Both the position numbers and the translations under genes were made by a program. Positions 8,670 through 17,983 of a stretch of 35,775 nucleotides of DNA are shown in pieces. Positions within the stretch are counted from its first letter, which is position 1; the number at the start of each line of letters is the position of its first letter. The stretch spans positions 1 to 35,775 of the forward strand of contig JANWKO010000085.1 in assembly GCA_025451335.1 (NCBI GenBank), written 5' to 3'. The notes beneath the pieces are model-generated. The model made no database searches. It saw only the letters and a program-made list of their open reading frames with translations, and was not told the origin of the DNA. This DNA comes from Gammaproteobacteria bacterium. Its GTDB lineage: Bacteria; Pseudomonadota; Gammaproteobacteria; DSM-16500.

Positions 8670-9452
8670 ATGAATACGATTAATTATACCCAGGATTATC
8701 AAGTCGCAAAGCTTACTTTTAATCGTCCAGAAAAAATGAATGCATTTAATATGCAAATGGCAAAACAACTGGAAGAAATCATTTCTAAAATCAAAGCAGA
8801 TCCAAATATTCGAGTTGTTGTCTTGCGAGGTGCTGGCGAAGTTTTTATGGCAGGGAATGATTTACTAGAGTTTTATGAAGAATTCGAAACTTTTTCAGCA
8901 GAAGCTTTATCCATAATCAGATATTTTAATTCTACCATTCTTGCTTTACGTGAAATGGAAAAGCCAGTTGTTTCTATCGTTCACGGCTTGGTTACTGGTA
9001 CAGGCATGAGTTTAATGCTTGCTTCCGATTTGGTTATTGCTAGCAAAGCGACACAATTTTCACTTGGGTTTAATCGAGTTGCTACAACGCCGGCTGGTGG
9101 TGTTAGTTTTATTTTACCGCGCTTAGTGGGTTCGAAAAAAGCCCTAGAATTATTGTTAATGTCTGAAACATTCGATGCTGAGACTGCTTATTCTTACGGG
9201 CTAATCAATTGGGTAATACCACCTGAGGAATTGAATGAAAAAGTAAGCAGTACGATTAATTATCTTGTCAATGGACCGTCTCTTGCTTTTGCGCAAACGA
9301 AACAGTTGATTAATTCTTCCTGGCAGAATAAAGTGACAACACAGTTAGAATTGGAAGCGGAATCATTTTTACGTTCTGTTAATAGCAGGGATTTTAAGAC
9401 TGCAGTTCGAGCATTTGTTAATAAACGCGAACCGGAATTTGAAGGAAGATAA
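8670..9452 (+). CDS. Enoyl-CoA hydratase/isomerase family protein (crotonase fold)
   Basis: A 260-residue crotonase-fold protein. Oxyanion-hole segments are visible at VFMAGNDLLEF and GLVTGTGMSL, and the CoA-binding N-terminal strand at LTFNRPEKMNAFN. Of the two glutamates used by true hydratases, the first (in the PEIxLGxxP motif) is replaced by Phe in LGFNRVATTPAGG. The second is kept in KKALELLLMSE. Loss of the first Glu is compatible with an isomerase-type enzyme (delta3-delta2-enoyl-CoA isomerase or PaaG-like) rather than a hydratase. A plausible site AGGGA precedes the ATG. It lies upstream of an SDR gene, 91 nt away, which suggests a shared role in acyl-CoA metabolism. Confidence 0.85.
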   Translation: MNTINYTQDYQVAKLTFNRPEKMNAFNMQMAKQLEEIISKIKADPNIRVVVLRGAGEVFMAGNDLLEFYEEFETFSAEALSIIRYFNSTILALREMEKPVVSIVHGLVTGTGMSLMLASDLVIASKATQFSLGFNRVATTPAGGVSFILPRLVGSKKALELLLMSETFDAETAYSYGLINWVIPPEELNEKVSSTINYLVNGPSLAFAQTKQLINSSWQNKVTTQLELEAESFLRSVNSRDFKTAVRAFVNKREPEFEGR

Positions 9453-9543
9453 TCTCTTTGACATCTCGTTAAGTTGAATTGGTTTATTGCTAGTCTATGA
9501 ATGTCAAGCGAGCGATCATCATTAACTAAAAAGGAAATTCTAT

Positions 9544-10365
9544 ATGCAAAGTTTAAAGGATAAAGTTATTTTTATAACTGGTGCAAGTCGAGGAATAGGT
9601 CGTGAAATTGCTCTTCGATGTGCGCGTGATGGTGCTAAAGTTATAATCGCTGCGAAAACAGACCAACCACATCCCAAATTAGAAGGAACCATTCATACTG
9701 TTGCCGAAGAAGTTGAAGCAGCAGGCGGCAAAGCACTTGCTTTGCAATTGGATATTCGAGATGACAATAAAGTTATTGAATGTGTGGAAAAAGCTGTTTC
9801 TACATTTGGCGGAATAGATGTGCTAGTCAATAATGCAAGTGCAATTTTTATAGCGCATACTCTCGAAACACCAATGAAACGATATGATTTAATCAATTCT
9901 GTGAATGCACGAGGCACTTTTATCTGTTCTCAAGCTTGTATTCCACATTTAAAAAAATCATCTAATCCCCATATTTTAACATTATCACCACCATTGAATA
10001 TGAATCCCAAATGGTTCAAAGATAATTTGGCTTATACCATGTCAAAATATGGTATGAGTATGTGCACTTTAGGAATGTCAGAAGAATTTCGATCGGATGG
10101 AATCGCAGTAAATTCATTATGGCCTAAAACCACAATTGCTACAGCAGCTATAGAAGTTAACTTTCCCAAGCAAATTATGCAAGCTAGTCGCAAACCTAGC
10201 ATTATGGCGGATGCTGCACATGCTATATTAACAAGTGATAGTCGACAAACCACAGGAAATTTTTTCATTGATGAAGATTTATTAAGAACACGTGGCGTTT
10301 CTGATTTTTCACAATATGCTGTAAATCCTAGCGTGCCGTTGATGCAGGATTTCTTTTTGAATTAA
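9544..10365 (+). CDS. Short-chain dehydrogenase, HSDL2-like
   Basis: A 273-residue NAD(P)-dependent oxidoreductase with the Rossmann motif TGASRGIG (residues 13-20), NNAS after the fourth strand, and the catalytic pair YTMSK. The conserved Ser region is LTLSPPLNMNPKWF, which with DKVIFITGASRGIGREIALR resembles the hydroxysteroid-dehydrogenase-like 2 group, proteins linked to fatty-acid or acyl-CoA metabolism. Bacterial members usually lack the SCP2 domain of the human protein, as here. AAGGAA lies 7 nt before the ATG. Upstream at 9458-9464 and 9501-9507 is an inverted pair TTGACAT/ATGTCAA that could be an operator or overlap a -35 box. The substrate is unknown. Confidence 0.85.
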   Translation: MQSLKDKVIFITGASRGIGREIALRCARDGAKVIIAAKTDQPHPKLEGTIHTVAEEVEAAGGKALALQLDIRDDNKVIECVEKAVSTFGGIDVLVNNASAIFIAHTLETPMKRYDLINSVNARGTFICSQACIPHLKKSSNPHILTLSPPLNMNPKWFKDNLAYTMSKYGMSMCTLGMSEEFRSDGIAVNSLWPKTTIATAAIEVNFPKQIMQASRKPSIMADAAHAILTSDSRQTTGNFFIDEDLLRTRGVSDFSQYAVNPSVPLMQDFFLN

Positions 10366-10368
10366 AGT

Positions 10369-10471
10369 TACGGGGTCAAATGCAAGATCTCGACTGTCAA
10401 CGATAAGTCATGATCTTGTATTTAACCCCGTCATCAACGATGAATCATGATCTTGCATTTGACCCCGTTCA
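10369..10471. repeat. Three-copy GGGGTCAAATGCAAGATC repeat cluster (REP/MITE-like)
   Basis: One copy on the plus strand (10372-10389) faces two tandem copies in reverse orientation (GATCTTGTATTTAACCCC near 10412 and GATCTTGCATTTGACCCC near 10450). The two tandem copies also share an adjoining ATGA-[TC]-T-[TC]-ATCGTTGA segment, giving a repeat unit of about 38 nt. The outer copies form a long inverted repeat. The cluster lies between the convergent SDR and addA-like genes and encodes the last residues of the latter. Repeats of this general kind are often REP-type elements mobilised by RAYT transposases; no transposase is present here. Confidence 0.8.
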
Positions 10472-13400
10472 AATTCCCATTCTCGCCAAGCCGGTATTAA
10501 AGGAAAATATAAACCTACTTTAATCGGTCTGGAATCTAATTCGCGTAATGCCAAACAATATTCCTGCAGTTGCTTGGCATAGGTGCTTTTCTCCAATTCT
10601 AAAAAGCTTTCCAGATCCGAATCATCATTAGATGAAGATTTATAATCAATGATCCAGCGAACTCCATTTTCATCAATAAAAGTACGATCAATAATTAAAT
10701 TGTGTGCCTGTTGTAGTGAAGATGAGGGTTTTAAGTAGGTAAGAGGCAACTCAGATTTAGCTTCATTATGAGATAATAAAATCCATTGTCCGCGTTTGTC
10801 ATTCAAGGTATTTTGAATCGCTTTTTCAACTATTGCAGATGATGTATCAATATCATTTTTTAGCATGCCTAATTGTAAAAATTGATTTTTAATATAAGTT
10901 TGTTGATTTATTAAAGATTGATCTTGCCACCATGCGATGTTGTGTTGCGCAATTTGTTGTAATATTTGATGGATTAATGTACCAATATAGCGTGGATTAT
11001 TTTGTGGTAATAAAAAACCGGATTTTTTTTGATGGAAACCAATCCCTGCAGCTAATTTATTTTCTGTTAAGAGATTATTCCAATCTAAGGATAATCTTTT
11101 AATTTGATTAATTTTTTCATTATTTTCTTCAGGAGTGATTTCGTGTGAAACAACATGAGTTGAATAATTATCTTTAACTTGTTGCTCTATGCTTGGCCAT
11201 AATTTTTGTAACAAACTGTTATTTGTAGGAGTTTTAATTTCATTTTTTGCTTTTTCTAAATTAAAGAACATATGTAATTGTTTTTTGGCACGTGTGGCGG
11301 CGACATAGAGCAAACGACCATTTTCATATTTGGTTTTAATATCATTTTGGCGTTTAATATAGTCATAAATTAAATTTTCTTTTTCACCTACAGCTTGGAT
11401 AGGTGCTAAAACTAAATCGCTGCTATCATTTGAGCGTGGGCGCTCCATCCATAACATTAATTGTTTATCATCTTGTGAAGCTTTGCGTTCTAAATGCGGC
11501 AAAATGACAATATCAAATTCGAGGCCTTTGGCATTGTGCATGGTCATGATTTGTAAACCATCGTTAGCATGATTATTAGGAGCGGCATAAAGTTTATTAA
11601 TGGATTCATGCAAAATTTTCAAATCGGCTAAATCATTAGCTTCATCGAGTTTGTCTAATAAATTAAAATAGGCATTAGCATCATCTAAATCTGAGGATTG
11701 TTCCACGCAAGCTGGTCCGCCTAGATTCAGCCAAGTATATTCAACCCACTCACGCAGATTATAACGACGACGTTCTGCTAAAGAAATTTCGAAAATCGGT
11801 AAACAACGAGACAAGCGCTGCTGACCATTTTTAGTGAGTTTTATAAAAATATCATTTGATTTCAATTGTTCCCAGATAATTTGCTTAGTTTTATCACCTG
11901 CAAGGATTAATAAATCACTGAGTGTTAATCCGCACCAGGGGGCACGCAACACGGTTAACCAAGCAATCCGATCGGCAGGATGCAATAAAGCGCGTGTTAA
12001 AGCCATTAAATCTTGAATCACAGGGCGAGTTGTTAATGGTTCGATATCTAAAGCACGAAAAGACAGATTAGCATTTTTTAAATGTTTAATAATGGTATGA
12101 AGGATTGAACGTGATCGTACCAATATAGCAATTTTATCTTGAGGACAATTTTTTTGTGATGCTTGAATAGTGCGAATAATAGCTGCAGCTTGTAATTGTT
12201 CATCGCTATCCACAAACGCATGTAATTGTACCGCTTGAGTTGCATCGTTTGAAGATCGACATGCAATACTCTGGCTATATGAGACTGCGCCACTTGCAAT
12301 ATCTTCAAAAGGTGGTAATACTTTAGAAAAATTTTCATTCACCCAATTAACAACACCAGGAATCGAACGGAAATTAACTGATAATGTTAATGGTTCTAAC
12401 TTTAAATGACTAATACCATGTTGACGAGCTCGAATAAATAATCCCACTTCAGCTTCACGAAAACGATAAATAGATTGCATAGGGTCGCCCACGACAAATA
12501 AAGTGCGACCATCACCCGTTTCCCAACCGGTTATTAATTTCTCGAGTAAACGATATTGGCCATTCGAAGTATCTTGAAACTCATCAATTAAAATATGTTG
12601 TAAACGATAATCTAATGCTAAGGTAATGTCAGTTGGTGTTTCATCCGTTCCCAAGGCAGTTAAAGCGGCTAGTGCATTCTCAATATAATCAATTTTACCG
12701 TGTTGCTGAAATACAAGTTTTAATTGCGCTACCACGACACGTAAAATATCATGCAATGCATCTAATGTTGACCATTGAAAATCGTAATAACGCTCTTCAG
12801 GCAAGGCAGCTAAATCGGCAAATGCGGCTTGCAACTCCATTTCATTGCTTAGATTTTCTAAAACAGTTAACATTCGGTTTTTATAATGTGTGAATAACGC
12901 TTTTTGTTCAGAATTAAGAGCTTCAGAAGGTGCAGGAAATCCTTGTTTTTTATTAATACTTTTACGAAAAGTATTGTCTTTTGTTAACAAAAATTCCGCT
13001 AAAAAATTCCATTGAGATTTCTCATTAATCGATTTTCCCGGGAAACAGGCTAATTGTTCTTTGTGTAAATTTGCAGTAGCAAAATGGGATAATTGCAATA
13101 CTTCTTCTTGCAAATCGCTTGGAAAACATTCTTGTAAAGTCGATAAGGTGTCAGTAACAATGTTTTTTAAGCTAGTCTCTAATGTATTTCTTAACTCAGG
13201 ATTATTGACGTTGGCGATAATATAAGGTAACCATTGGTCACGTTTTGCCAACATATGTACTAGTAAGTTTTCAACTTTAGCTAAATCATTATCCATATGT
13301 AGTAATAGTTTTTCTATCGCTGTTACCCAAGCGAAATTTTCTTCCAGATGGGATAGAAATTCCTGAACGGCTTCGCGATAAAGAAAAGTAGCATCATCAG

Positions 13401-13833
13401 CTAATTCTAAAGGAGCGCCAAAATGAGAAAGTAGGGGGAGTTGGCGTGTTAAACTTGCATTAAAAGAATCTATTGTTTGAATTTGTAAACGGTTAGGATT
13501 GTCAAGCAAATTCCAATCAAGAGAAATGTTGCGCTGTAAAGCTTTTTTAGCTAATGTCCAAGTTTGCTTTTCATGTGCAGATAAAGGCTCAGGATTTTCA
13601 ACAGCATTTTTAAGAGCTTTGATGATTCGCGCACGCATTTCACCGGCAGATTTTTTAGTAAAGGTGATCGCCAATATTTCTTCGGGTTGTTTAACATTTC
13701 CCAGTAAAACTAAGAAACGTTGAGTCAATAATTCAGTTTTTCCTGAACCGGCTGGTGCTTGCACAATAAAGGATGTGGTTGGGTCTAAAGCTCTTTGTCT
13801 TTCGTTAGCATCTTGTAAATTAACATTATTCAT
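10408..13833 (-). CDS. addA: AddA-like UvrD-family helicase-nuclease, double-strand break repair
   Basis: A 1141-residue SF1A helicase with a C-terminal RecB-type nuclease; with the AddB-like partner it would resect DNA ends for RecA-dependent repair. Motifs in order: Walker A APAGSGKTELLTQRF; motif Ia AITFTKKSAGEMRARI; Walker B HILIDEFQDTSNGQY; motif III VVGDPMQSIYRFREAE; motif IV SVNFRS; motif V MTMHNAKGLEFDIVILP; motif VI LLYVAATRAKKQL; nuclease centre WIIDYKSS. The start is the ATG at 13833, one base after the addB-like stop; an ATG at 13851 is also possible, and an open frame extends into the upstream gene. The natural C-terminus is probably near AWREWEF. The last ~18 residues (RGQMQDHDSSLMTGLNTRS) are encoded by the repeat cluster. 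Confidence 0.9.
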   Translation of the reverse strand: MNNVNLQDANERQRALDPTTSFIVQAPAGSGKTELLTQRFLVLLGNVKQPEEILAITFTKKSAGEMRARIIKALKNAVENPEPLSAHEKQTWTLAKKALQRNISLDWNLLDNPNRLQIQTIDSFNASLTRQLPLLSHFGAPLELADDATFLYREAVQEFLSHLEENFAWVTAIEKLLLHMDNDLAKVENLLVHMLAKRDQWLPYIIANVNNPELRNTLETSLKNIVTDTLSTLQECFPSDLQEEVLQLSHFATANLHKEQLACFPGKSINEKSQWNFLAEFLLTKDNTFRKSINKKQGFPAPSEALNSEQKALFTHYKNRMLTVLENLSNEMELQAAFADLAALPEERYYDFQWSTLDALHDILRVVVAQLKLVFQQHGKIDYIENALAALTALGTDETPTDITLALDYRLQHILIDEFQDTSNGQYRLLEKLITGWETGDGRTLFVVGDPMQSIYRFREAEVGLFIRARQHGISHLKLEPLTLSVNFRSIPGVVNWVNENFSKVLPPFEDIASGAVSYSQSIACRSSNDATQAVQLHAFVDSDEQLQAAAIIRTIQASQKNCPQDKIAILVRSRSILHTIIKHLKNANLSFRALDIEPLTTRPVIQDLMALTRALLHPADRIAWLTVLRAPWCGLTLSDLLILAGDKTKQIIWEQLKSNDIFIKLTKNGQQRLSRCLPIFEISLAERRRYNLREWVEYTWLNLGGPACVEQSSDLDDANAYFNLLDKLDEANDLADLKILHESINKLYAAPNNHANDGLQIMTMHNAKGLEFDIVILPHLERKASQDDKQLMLWMERPRSNDSSDLVLAPIQAVGEKENLIYDYIKRQNDIKTKYENGRLLYVAATRAKKQLHMFFNLEKAKNEIKTPTNNSLLQKLWPSIEQQVKDNYSTHVVSHEITPEENNEKINQIKRLSLDWNNLLTENKLAAGIGFHQKKSGFLLPQNNPRYIGTLIHQILQQIAQHNIAWWQDQSLINQQTYIKNQFLQLGMLKNDIDTSSAIVEKAIQNTLNDKRGQWILLSHNEAKSELPLTYLKPSSSLQQAHNLIIDRTFIDENGVRWIIDYKSSSNDDSDLESFLELEKSTYAKQLQEYCLALRELDSRPIKVGLYFPLIPAWREWEFERGQMQDHDSSLMTGLNTRS

Positions 13834-13834
13834 T

Positions 13835-16576
13835 TTATGGCTCGTAGTCATATTCTTCATTGATACTATTAACTTCATGTATCCGGCAAAACGGTTGTAA
13901 ACTGCAAATACGGCAGGATTTATTAATATCTTTTGGATCAACTTTTGCCTGACCTTGATAAAAATCATTTCCTAATTTAATTAAATTTGTTTGCCAAATT
14001 TGTATTTGTTCATGCCATAGTGTCGCATCAGCTTGATTGATATTGGCCAGAATAGATATAGATTTCATTGATAATAGCGACGCTTTGCTGGCTCCAACCA
14101 TTTCCATTTTGTCAGGATTAATTTTTGCAAACGCGATGCCAATTGTGTTATCCGGATTTGACAAACAATAAATTGGTAACTGTGGCTCACTCAATCGTTC
14201 GCCAAACCAGTCTTTCTTATCAATATTTTTACCTGTTTTATAATCAATAATTAATTGCTTGGCTTCTTCGTTTTCTTGTAATAATTCATCAATGCGATCA
14301 ACTCGAAAATGAGTAGTGATATTACCAATTGTCGCTGTAATTTCGTGTTCCATAGCGATAACTTTAAATGGAGACCGGTTTTTTTCAATTTGCAACCAAT
14401 CCCATAATAATTTTTCCAGCCTTTTTAACTCTAGTGTTAAATAGCGTTTCTGATTTTTTGATATTTCAATGACGGAATACAATGCTTGTTCTGCGCAGTG
14501 ACGAATGATTTGATGTAATTCATGTTCAGATTTCATGTTTAATGTCGTTGAATCTTGCAGTTCTCGCCAAATCAATTCTAAGGCCTTATGCACAATGTTG
14601 CCGCGATCTAAATTGCGCAAACCAAGAGTGGTTTCTTCTATTTTTTTTGCGTGTAAACGTAATTCAGCAAATGCTTTAAAAGGACATTCAGCTTGCATTT
14701 TGAAGATACTGACACCGCCTTTAATTTCATTAACTTCGGTTATGGCGGGTGCCATATCATCTTGTAATAATTCTAAATTTTTTGAGGAAAATATGGCGTT
14801 TGCTTGAGAAGATATCTTTTCAAGTTCTAAGCTTTCTTTATGAAGAAAATTTTTTAGTAAAGAACTGGGGCGTAATTCATTTTCTTCGCGTAGAAGAGGG
14901 TAGCTGAAAATCACATGTGCAGAGCTATATTGTAATTGTTTGGTCAATTGCCGACAATAAGTCAATTCACGATCAGCTGATGCATTGGGCATGTTTAATT
15001 TTTTTTGTAACGATAATGGAATAAATGGATTGGGTTTTGGACGCGATGGCCAAGTTGTATCATCTAATCCCATTATCCAGGCGTGTTCAAAAGGAAGTTC
15101 CGCTGCCTCCAATAACCCTAAAATTTGTACGGGTGCTTCAGGACTTTCGGGTTGGAAAATAGTATTAGAAGCAAATAAAGTTAAGTAGTGTAATGCGGTT
15201 TTATAATTCAATGCGCCAACTAAATCATCATAAGTTGTTAATTCATTTAGTAATGGCAACCATGAGTTTTGCACGACTTGATATTCGTGACTATTTAAAC
15301 TTCGTTCTCCAGGCCAACCCATGGCGGTCAGTAGTTTCATAAAGATTAGAATCCATTTACTTATCGGTAAATAGTTTTTTTGTTCTCTATGTAACAATAT
15401 AAAATCTTTCAAACGATGTGAAAAAGCAGGGCATGATTGCATTATATTTAATTTAAGTTCAGGATCAATTAATTGTTCAAATGAAATAGTTGTTATGTTG
15501 GAATTTTTAAATCGAATATCAAGTAATGCACGTTTGTATCGTTCGCGTTCAGCTTCTCCAATGAATGGTGAACGGAGAATTTGGCTTAGATTATTAACTG
15601 AAATTAATTCTGGGTTAATATTTAAAATTTTTAACGCATCATAAATGATAGGGTAAGAAGCTAGAGATTTTCCAGCAGAAATATTAAAATTTCCCTCTCC
15701 TACTACTTCGGAAAATATTTGTTTGGTTTGTTCACGAAAATTTTCCAAACGCGGAATAATGCAGGCGATTGAATTTAATTGAATCAAGTTTTCAGATTTG
15801 AGACCTTTACTATCAAGTGAGACATTAGATGTATGCAGTTCGCTATTTATGCCAACCGATACTTGTGACTGATTGAGCAATGATTTTGCCCAGCTTGCCA
15901 TGGCGCGAATTTCTGTTTCATTATCTGATAAGCCGATGACAGAAGTGTCTATGTTTTTTGATTCGGTTTCGACATATTCAATTTGAGAGCCCACTGATTC
16001 ACAGATTTTAAATAAGTGTTGATATTGTGGGGCGATTTCCGTGAAGCCAACCAGTAAAATATGTTCCGGTACTTTGACTGATTTTTCTAAAATCTTTTCT
16101 ATGATTAAATCTGTTAAGCTATTTTGATCAAGCCACTTATTTTTATGACAAAGAGTTTGAAATTGATTTGCCCAATTTAAAAAGGCCCGACTATCCTCAG
16201 TCATTTTTAATGACGAATCAGATAATTGGACTTGCCAACGTTTAAGCGTTTCCCATGCAGATTTGGCTAATTTTGCCGTTTCTGAAATTTGCAAAAGGAT
16301 TTCATTTTCTGGCGCATCACGAAGAATTCTTTCCCATAAAATTTGTTCTTGATGAGAGGTGAGTAAGAGATAGTTTTCTTCAATATATTGGGCAGAATAA
16401 TTTTTCCAAAGTTGGTTTAACCAACTGGGATATAAAGGAATAATATGTAATGTTGGCCAACAGGTTTTGCCCTTCGAAATTTGCTTTTGTGAAAATCTAT
16501 TAAATATTGAAGCACATAAGCGACGGTTAGGCGTTAAAATAGTTGTTTCCGGGGTAATTGATTCAAAAAAATCCAT
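13835..16576 (-). CDS. AddB/RecC-like PD-(D/E)XK nuclease, probable DNA repair protein
   Basis: A 913-residue protein matching the ~900-residue AddB-related 'probable DNA repair protein' family. The N-terminus has an inactivated helicase fold beginning ILTPNRRLCASIFNRF. The C-terminal nuclease domain shows FRVDRIDELL, then LIIDYKTGK, and a putative Fe-S cluster of four Cys: one in QAECPFKAFAE and three in CRICSLQPFC. It is the upstream partner of the AddA-like helicase, with stop and start one base apart, so the two are almost certainly one transcript and one complex. A hairpin at 16572-16605 covers the start codon and holds the AAAGAG ribosome site in its loop. Confidence 0.85.
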   Translation of the reverse strand: MDFFESITPETTILTPNRRLCASIFNRFSQKQISKGKTCWPTLHIIPLYPSWLNQLWKNYSAQYIEENYLLLTSHQEQILWERILRDAPENEILLQISETAKLAKSAWETLKRWQVQLSDSSLKMTEDSRAFLNWANQFQTLCHKNKWLDQNSLTDLIIEKILEKSVKVPEHILLVGFTEIAPQYQHLFKICESVGSQIEYVETESKNIDTSVIGLSDNETEIRAMASWAKSLLNQSQVSVGINSELHTSNVSLDSKGLKSENLIQLNSIACIIPRLENFREQTKQIFSEVVGEGNFNISAGKSLASYPIIYDALKILNINPELISVNNLSQILRSPFIGEAERERYKRALLDIRFKNSNITTISFEQLIDPELKLNIMQSCPAFSHRLKDFILLHREQKNYLPISKWILIFMKLLTAMGWPGERSLNSHEYQVVQNSWLPLLNELTTYDDLVGALNYKTALHYLTLFASNTIFQPESPEAPVQILGLLEAAELPFEHAWIMGLDDTTWPSRPKPNPFIPLSLQKKLNMPNASADRELTYCRQLTKQLQYSSAHVIFSYPLLREENELRPSSLLKNFLHKESLELEKISSQANAIFSSKNLELLQDDMAPAITEVNEIKGGVSIFKMQAECPFKAFAELRLHAKKIEETTLGLRNLDRGNIVHKALELIWRELQDSTTLNMKSEHELHQIIRHCAEQALYSVIEISKNQKRYLTLELKRLEKLLWDWLQIEKNRSPFKVIAMEHEITATIGNITTHFRVDRIDELLQENEEAKQLIIDYKTGKNIDKKDWFGERLSEPQLPIYCLSNPDNTIGIAFAKINPDKMEMVGASKASLLSMKSISILANINQADATLWHEQIQIWQTNLIKLGNDFYQGQAKVDPKDINKSCRICSLQPFCRIHEVNSINEEYDYEP

Positions 16577-16605
16577 ACAATAGCTCTTTAGATAATTGTA
16601 TTGGA
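16572..16605 (-). promoter_or_regulatory. Hairpin sequestering the addB-like start codon
   Basis: On the minus strand, TCCAATACAAT pairs with ATTGTATGGA (10 bp and one bulged A). The 12-nt loop contains AAAGAG, the likely Shine-Dalgarno, and the ATG lies in the 3' arm. The pairing is seen in sequence; a role in translation control is inference. Confidence 0.4.
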
Positions 16606-16640
16606 TTATCCTAAATTTGGCTGCCAGGTTCCACTGCTGA

Positions 16641-16829
16641 ATTTTTTATGAAAAATTGCTTATTTTCACCGAAGGCGAGCTTATTGATCAATTCACTGGA
16701 AGCCCAGCGCCTACGCTGACTTTTTTGCAATACTGCTTACTAGATCAGGCGGTGACTCGTGTTCCGTTTTGGTTGCGGCTGTATGGTAAGTTTTGGATGA
16801 TGAAGTCATTGCCTGGTATAATTTTTTAA
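16641..16829 (+). pseudogene. Possible gene remnant on the plus strand
   Basis: The plus-strand frame is open for 62 codons with no ATG start near its beginning. It reads as protein-like, for example EGELIDQFTGSPAPTLTFL and VTRVPFWLRLYGKFWMMK, and is locally GC-richer than its neighbours. It overlaps the C-terminal end of the opposite-strand frame, whose residues there look less protein-like. I cannot assign a family. It may be an unrelated fragment within the degraded 16.6-18.4 kb patch, or chance. Confidence 0.25.
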
Positions 16830-17247
16830 AATTGTTGGATAATTCCAAGTTCCAAAGAGGGGTATGTAGATAGTCGAGCACGCCCCTATCGCAATAAAAA
16901 ATATCTTTCTCAACATATATATACCTTTTCGTCCAGTCACCCATGAGAGTCTCACGACGAAAGAGTTCGCCAGAAATATCAATATGCCGATCAACTTTGT
17001 GAATTGGTGGTATACAATTATATTTACGTTCACAGTCACTAGGGGTTGTTGTTTGTACAACCTGCTCTAGCCCAGCCCATAATATTTGCTTCATCCGAGG
17101 CGGAAGTTCGCCTTGAAGAAAACCAATGATTTCATTGCAAAATTGCGTACCCAATTTTTGGAAGTATCCTCCTTCAGGATGATCTTCACGACAGACCGCA
17201 GGAAGTTGTCTACCTTTACTCGCAAAGACGTAAAATGCACGGTATGG
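16711..17247 (-). pseudogene. Unrecognised gene, probably 5'-truncated
   Basis: The frame is open from just after an in-frame TAA near 17248 to the TAG at 16711. The residues upstream of any usable start (AFYVFASKGRQLPAVCREDH, then PEGGYFQKLGTQF) look like genuine coding sequence, so the gene has probably lost its 5' end. The only nearby start is a TTG at 17154 (147 residues) about 12 nt after GAAGGAGG. The rest is a soluble, Cys-containing protein (for example YVEKDIFYCDRGVLDYLHTP) of no family I know. The break coincides with the broken 5' end of the opposing DoxX-like frame at about 17240, indicating a rearrangement junction. Confidence 0.5.
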
Positions 17248-17651
17248 TTAGCAGTGTACAAGATCGTTGGCATGCGAGACTCTATTTCTTAAGACCTATA
17301 TTACGCTTGAGTATCGCATTTATTTGGATATTCTCAGGGATTATCAGTTTACTGCCAGAGACGTTCGCAATAAGTTCTGCGCTAATGACGCAATCACGTG
17401 TTCCTGAATTATTCCAACCGTTCATTTTGTATGTATTAAGCGGGATAGACATTTTGTTAGGACTTGCTACATTACTTAATTTTAGATTACTGTTTATAGG
17501 TTCTTTGCAGTGTATTTGTATCTTTGCTTATACGATGTTTATTTCATTTATGCTTCCTGAATTTTGGCTACATCCTTTTGCTCCGATTGCAAAAAATATT
17601 CCTCTGTTTGTAGCGATCCTGATCATGATGGCATTAGAGAGTGAACGATAA
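17235..17651 (+). pseudogene. DoxX-like membrane domain, probable 3' remnant of an SDR-DoxX fusion gene
   Basis: A 138-residue hydrophobic frame with four predicted membrane helices and a DoxX-like ending (LPEFWLHPFAPIAKNIPLF). The N-terminal residues VQDRWHARLYFLRPILRLS are, from my knowledge of these proteins, the linker between an N-terminal NAD-dependent epimerase/SDR domain and the C-terminal DoxX-like domain in a common fusion. Here the SDR half is missing and the similarity appears to begin around base 17245. The ATG at 17235 has no convincing ribosome site. It overlaps by one base the DUF2269 gene that normally follows such fusions. It could still be expressed as a short membrane protein. 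Confidence 0.55.
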
Positions 17652-17983
17652 TGTTATATGCATGGATTAAGATACTTCATATCATCAGTGCTTCTGTGCT
17701 ATTTGGTACTGGTTTAGGCACCGCTTTTTATATGTTTTATGTCAATTTTCAAAATGATGTGAAATTAATTGCAAAAGCAACAAAAGAAGTGGTTATTGCC
17801 GATTGGTTTTTTACATTGACATCCGGTATTGTTCAAGCAATTACTGGATTTCTTTTGGTTTATTTAAAGGGTTATTCTTTATTAAGTCCTTGGGTTTTAG
17901 GTTCTATTTTAGGGTATTTAATCGCAGGTGCTTGTTGGGTGCCAGTTGTATGGTTACAGATGCGTTGTGATATATTTTTATAG
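17651..17983 (+). pseudogene. DUF2269 membrane protein, 3'-truncated
   Basis: A 110-residue frame beginning MLYAWIKILHIISASVLFGT, typical of the DUF2269 predicted integral membrane family, with conserved ADWFFTLTSGIVQAITG and LIAGACWVPVVWLQMR. Family members run to roughly 150 residues with one more membrane helix. Here the match stops after WLQMR and five unrelated codons lead to a stop. The loss coincides with the start of an opposite-strand fragment, so the 3' end was removed by a rearrangement at about 17965. The start overlaps the DoxX-like frame by one base. Confidence 0.65.

Noticed and set aside
10369-10471. Possible CRISPR array from repeated units
   Set aside because: Only three copies, one inverted, with no regular unique spacers and no cas genes.
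13834-13968. Longer N-terminus for the addA-like protein
   Set aside because: It would overlap the addB-like gene by more than 130 bp, and the family-typical N-terminus begins at about MNNVNLQDANERQRAL.
16705-16726. Small CAGCG/CGCTG hairpin followed by six T on the plus strand
   Set aside because: The stem is only 5 bp and no supported plus-strand gene lies upstream, so I do not call it a terminator.
16806-17292. Several other open frames of 60-85 codons on both strands in the degraded patch
   Set aside because: Their products look random; only the frame ending at 16711 and the DoxX-like frame have protein-like sequence.
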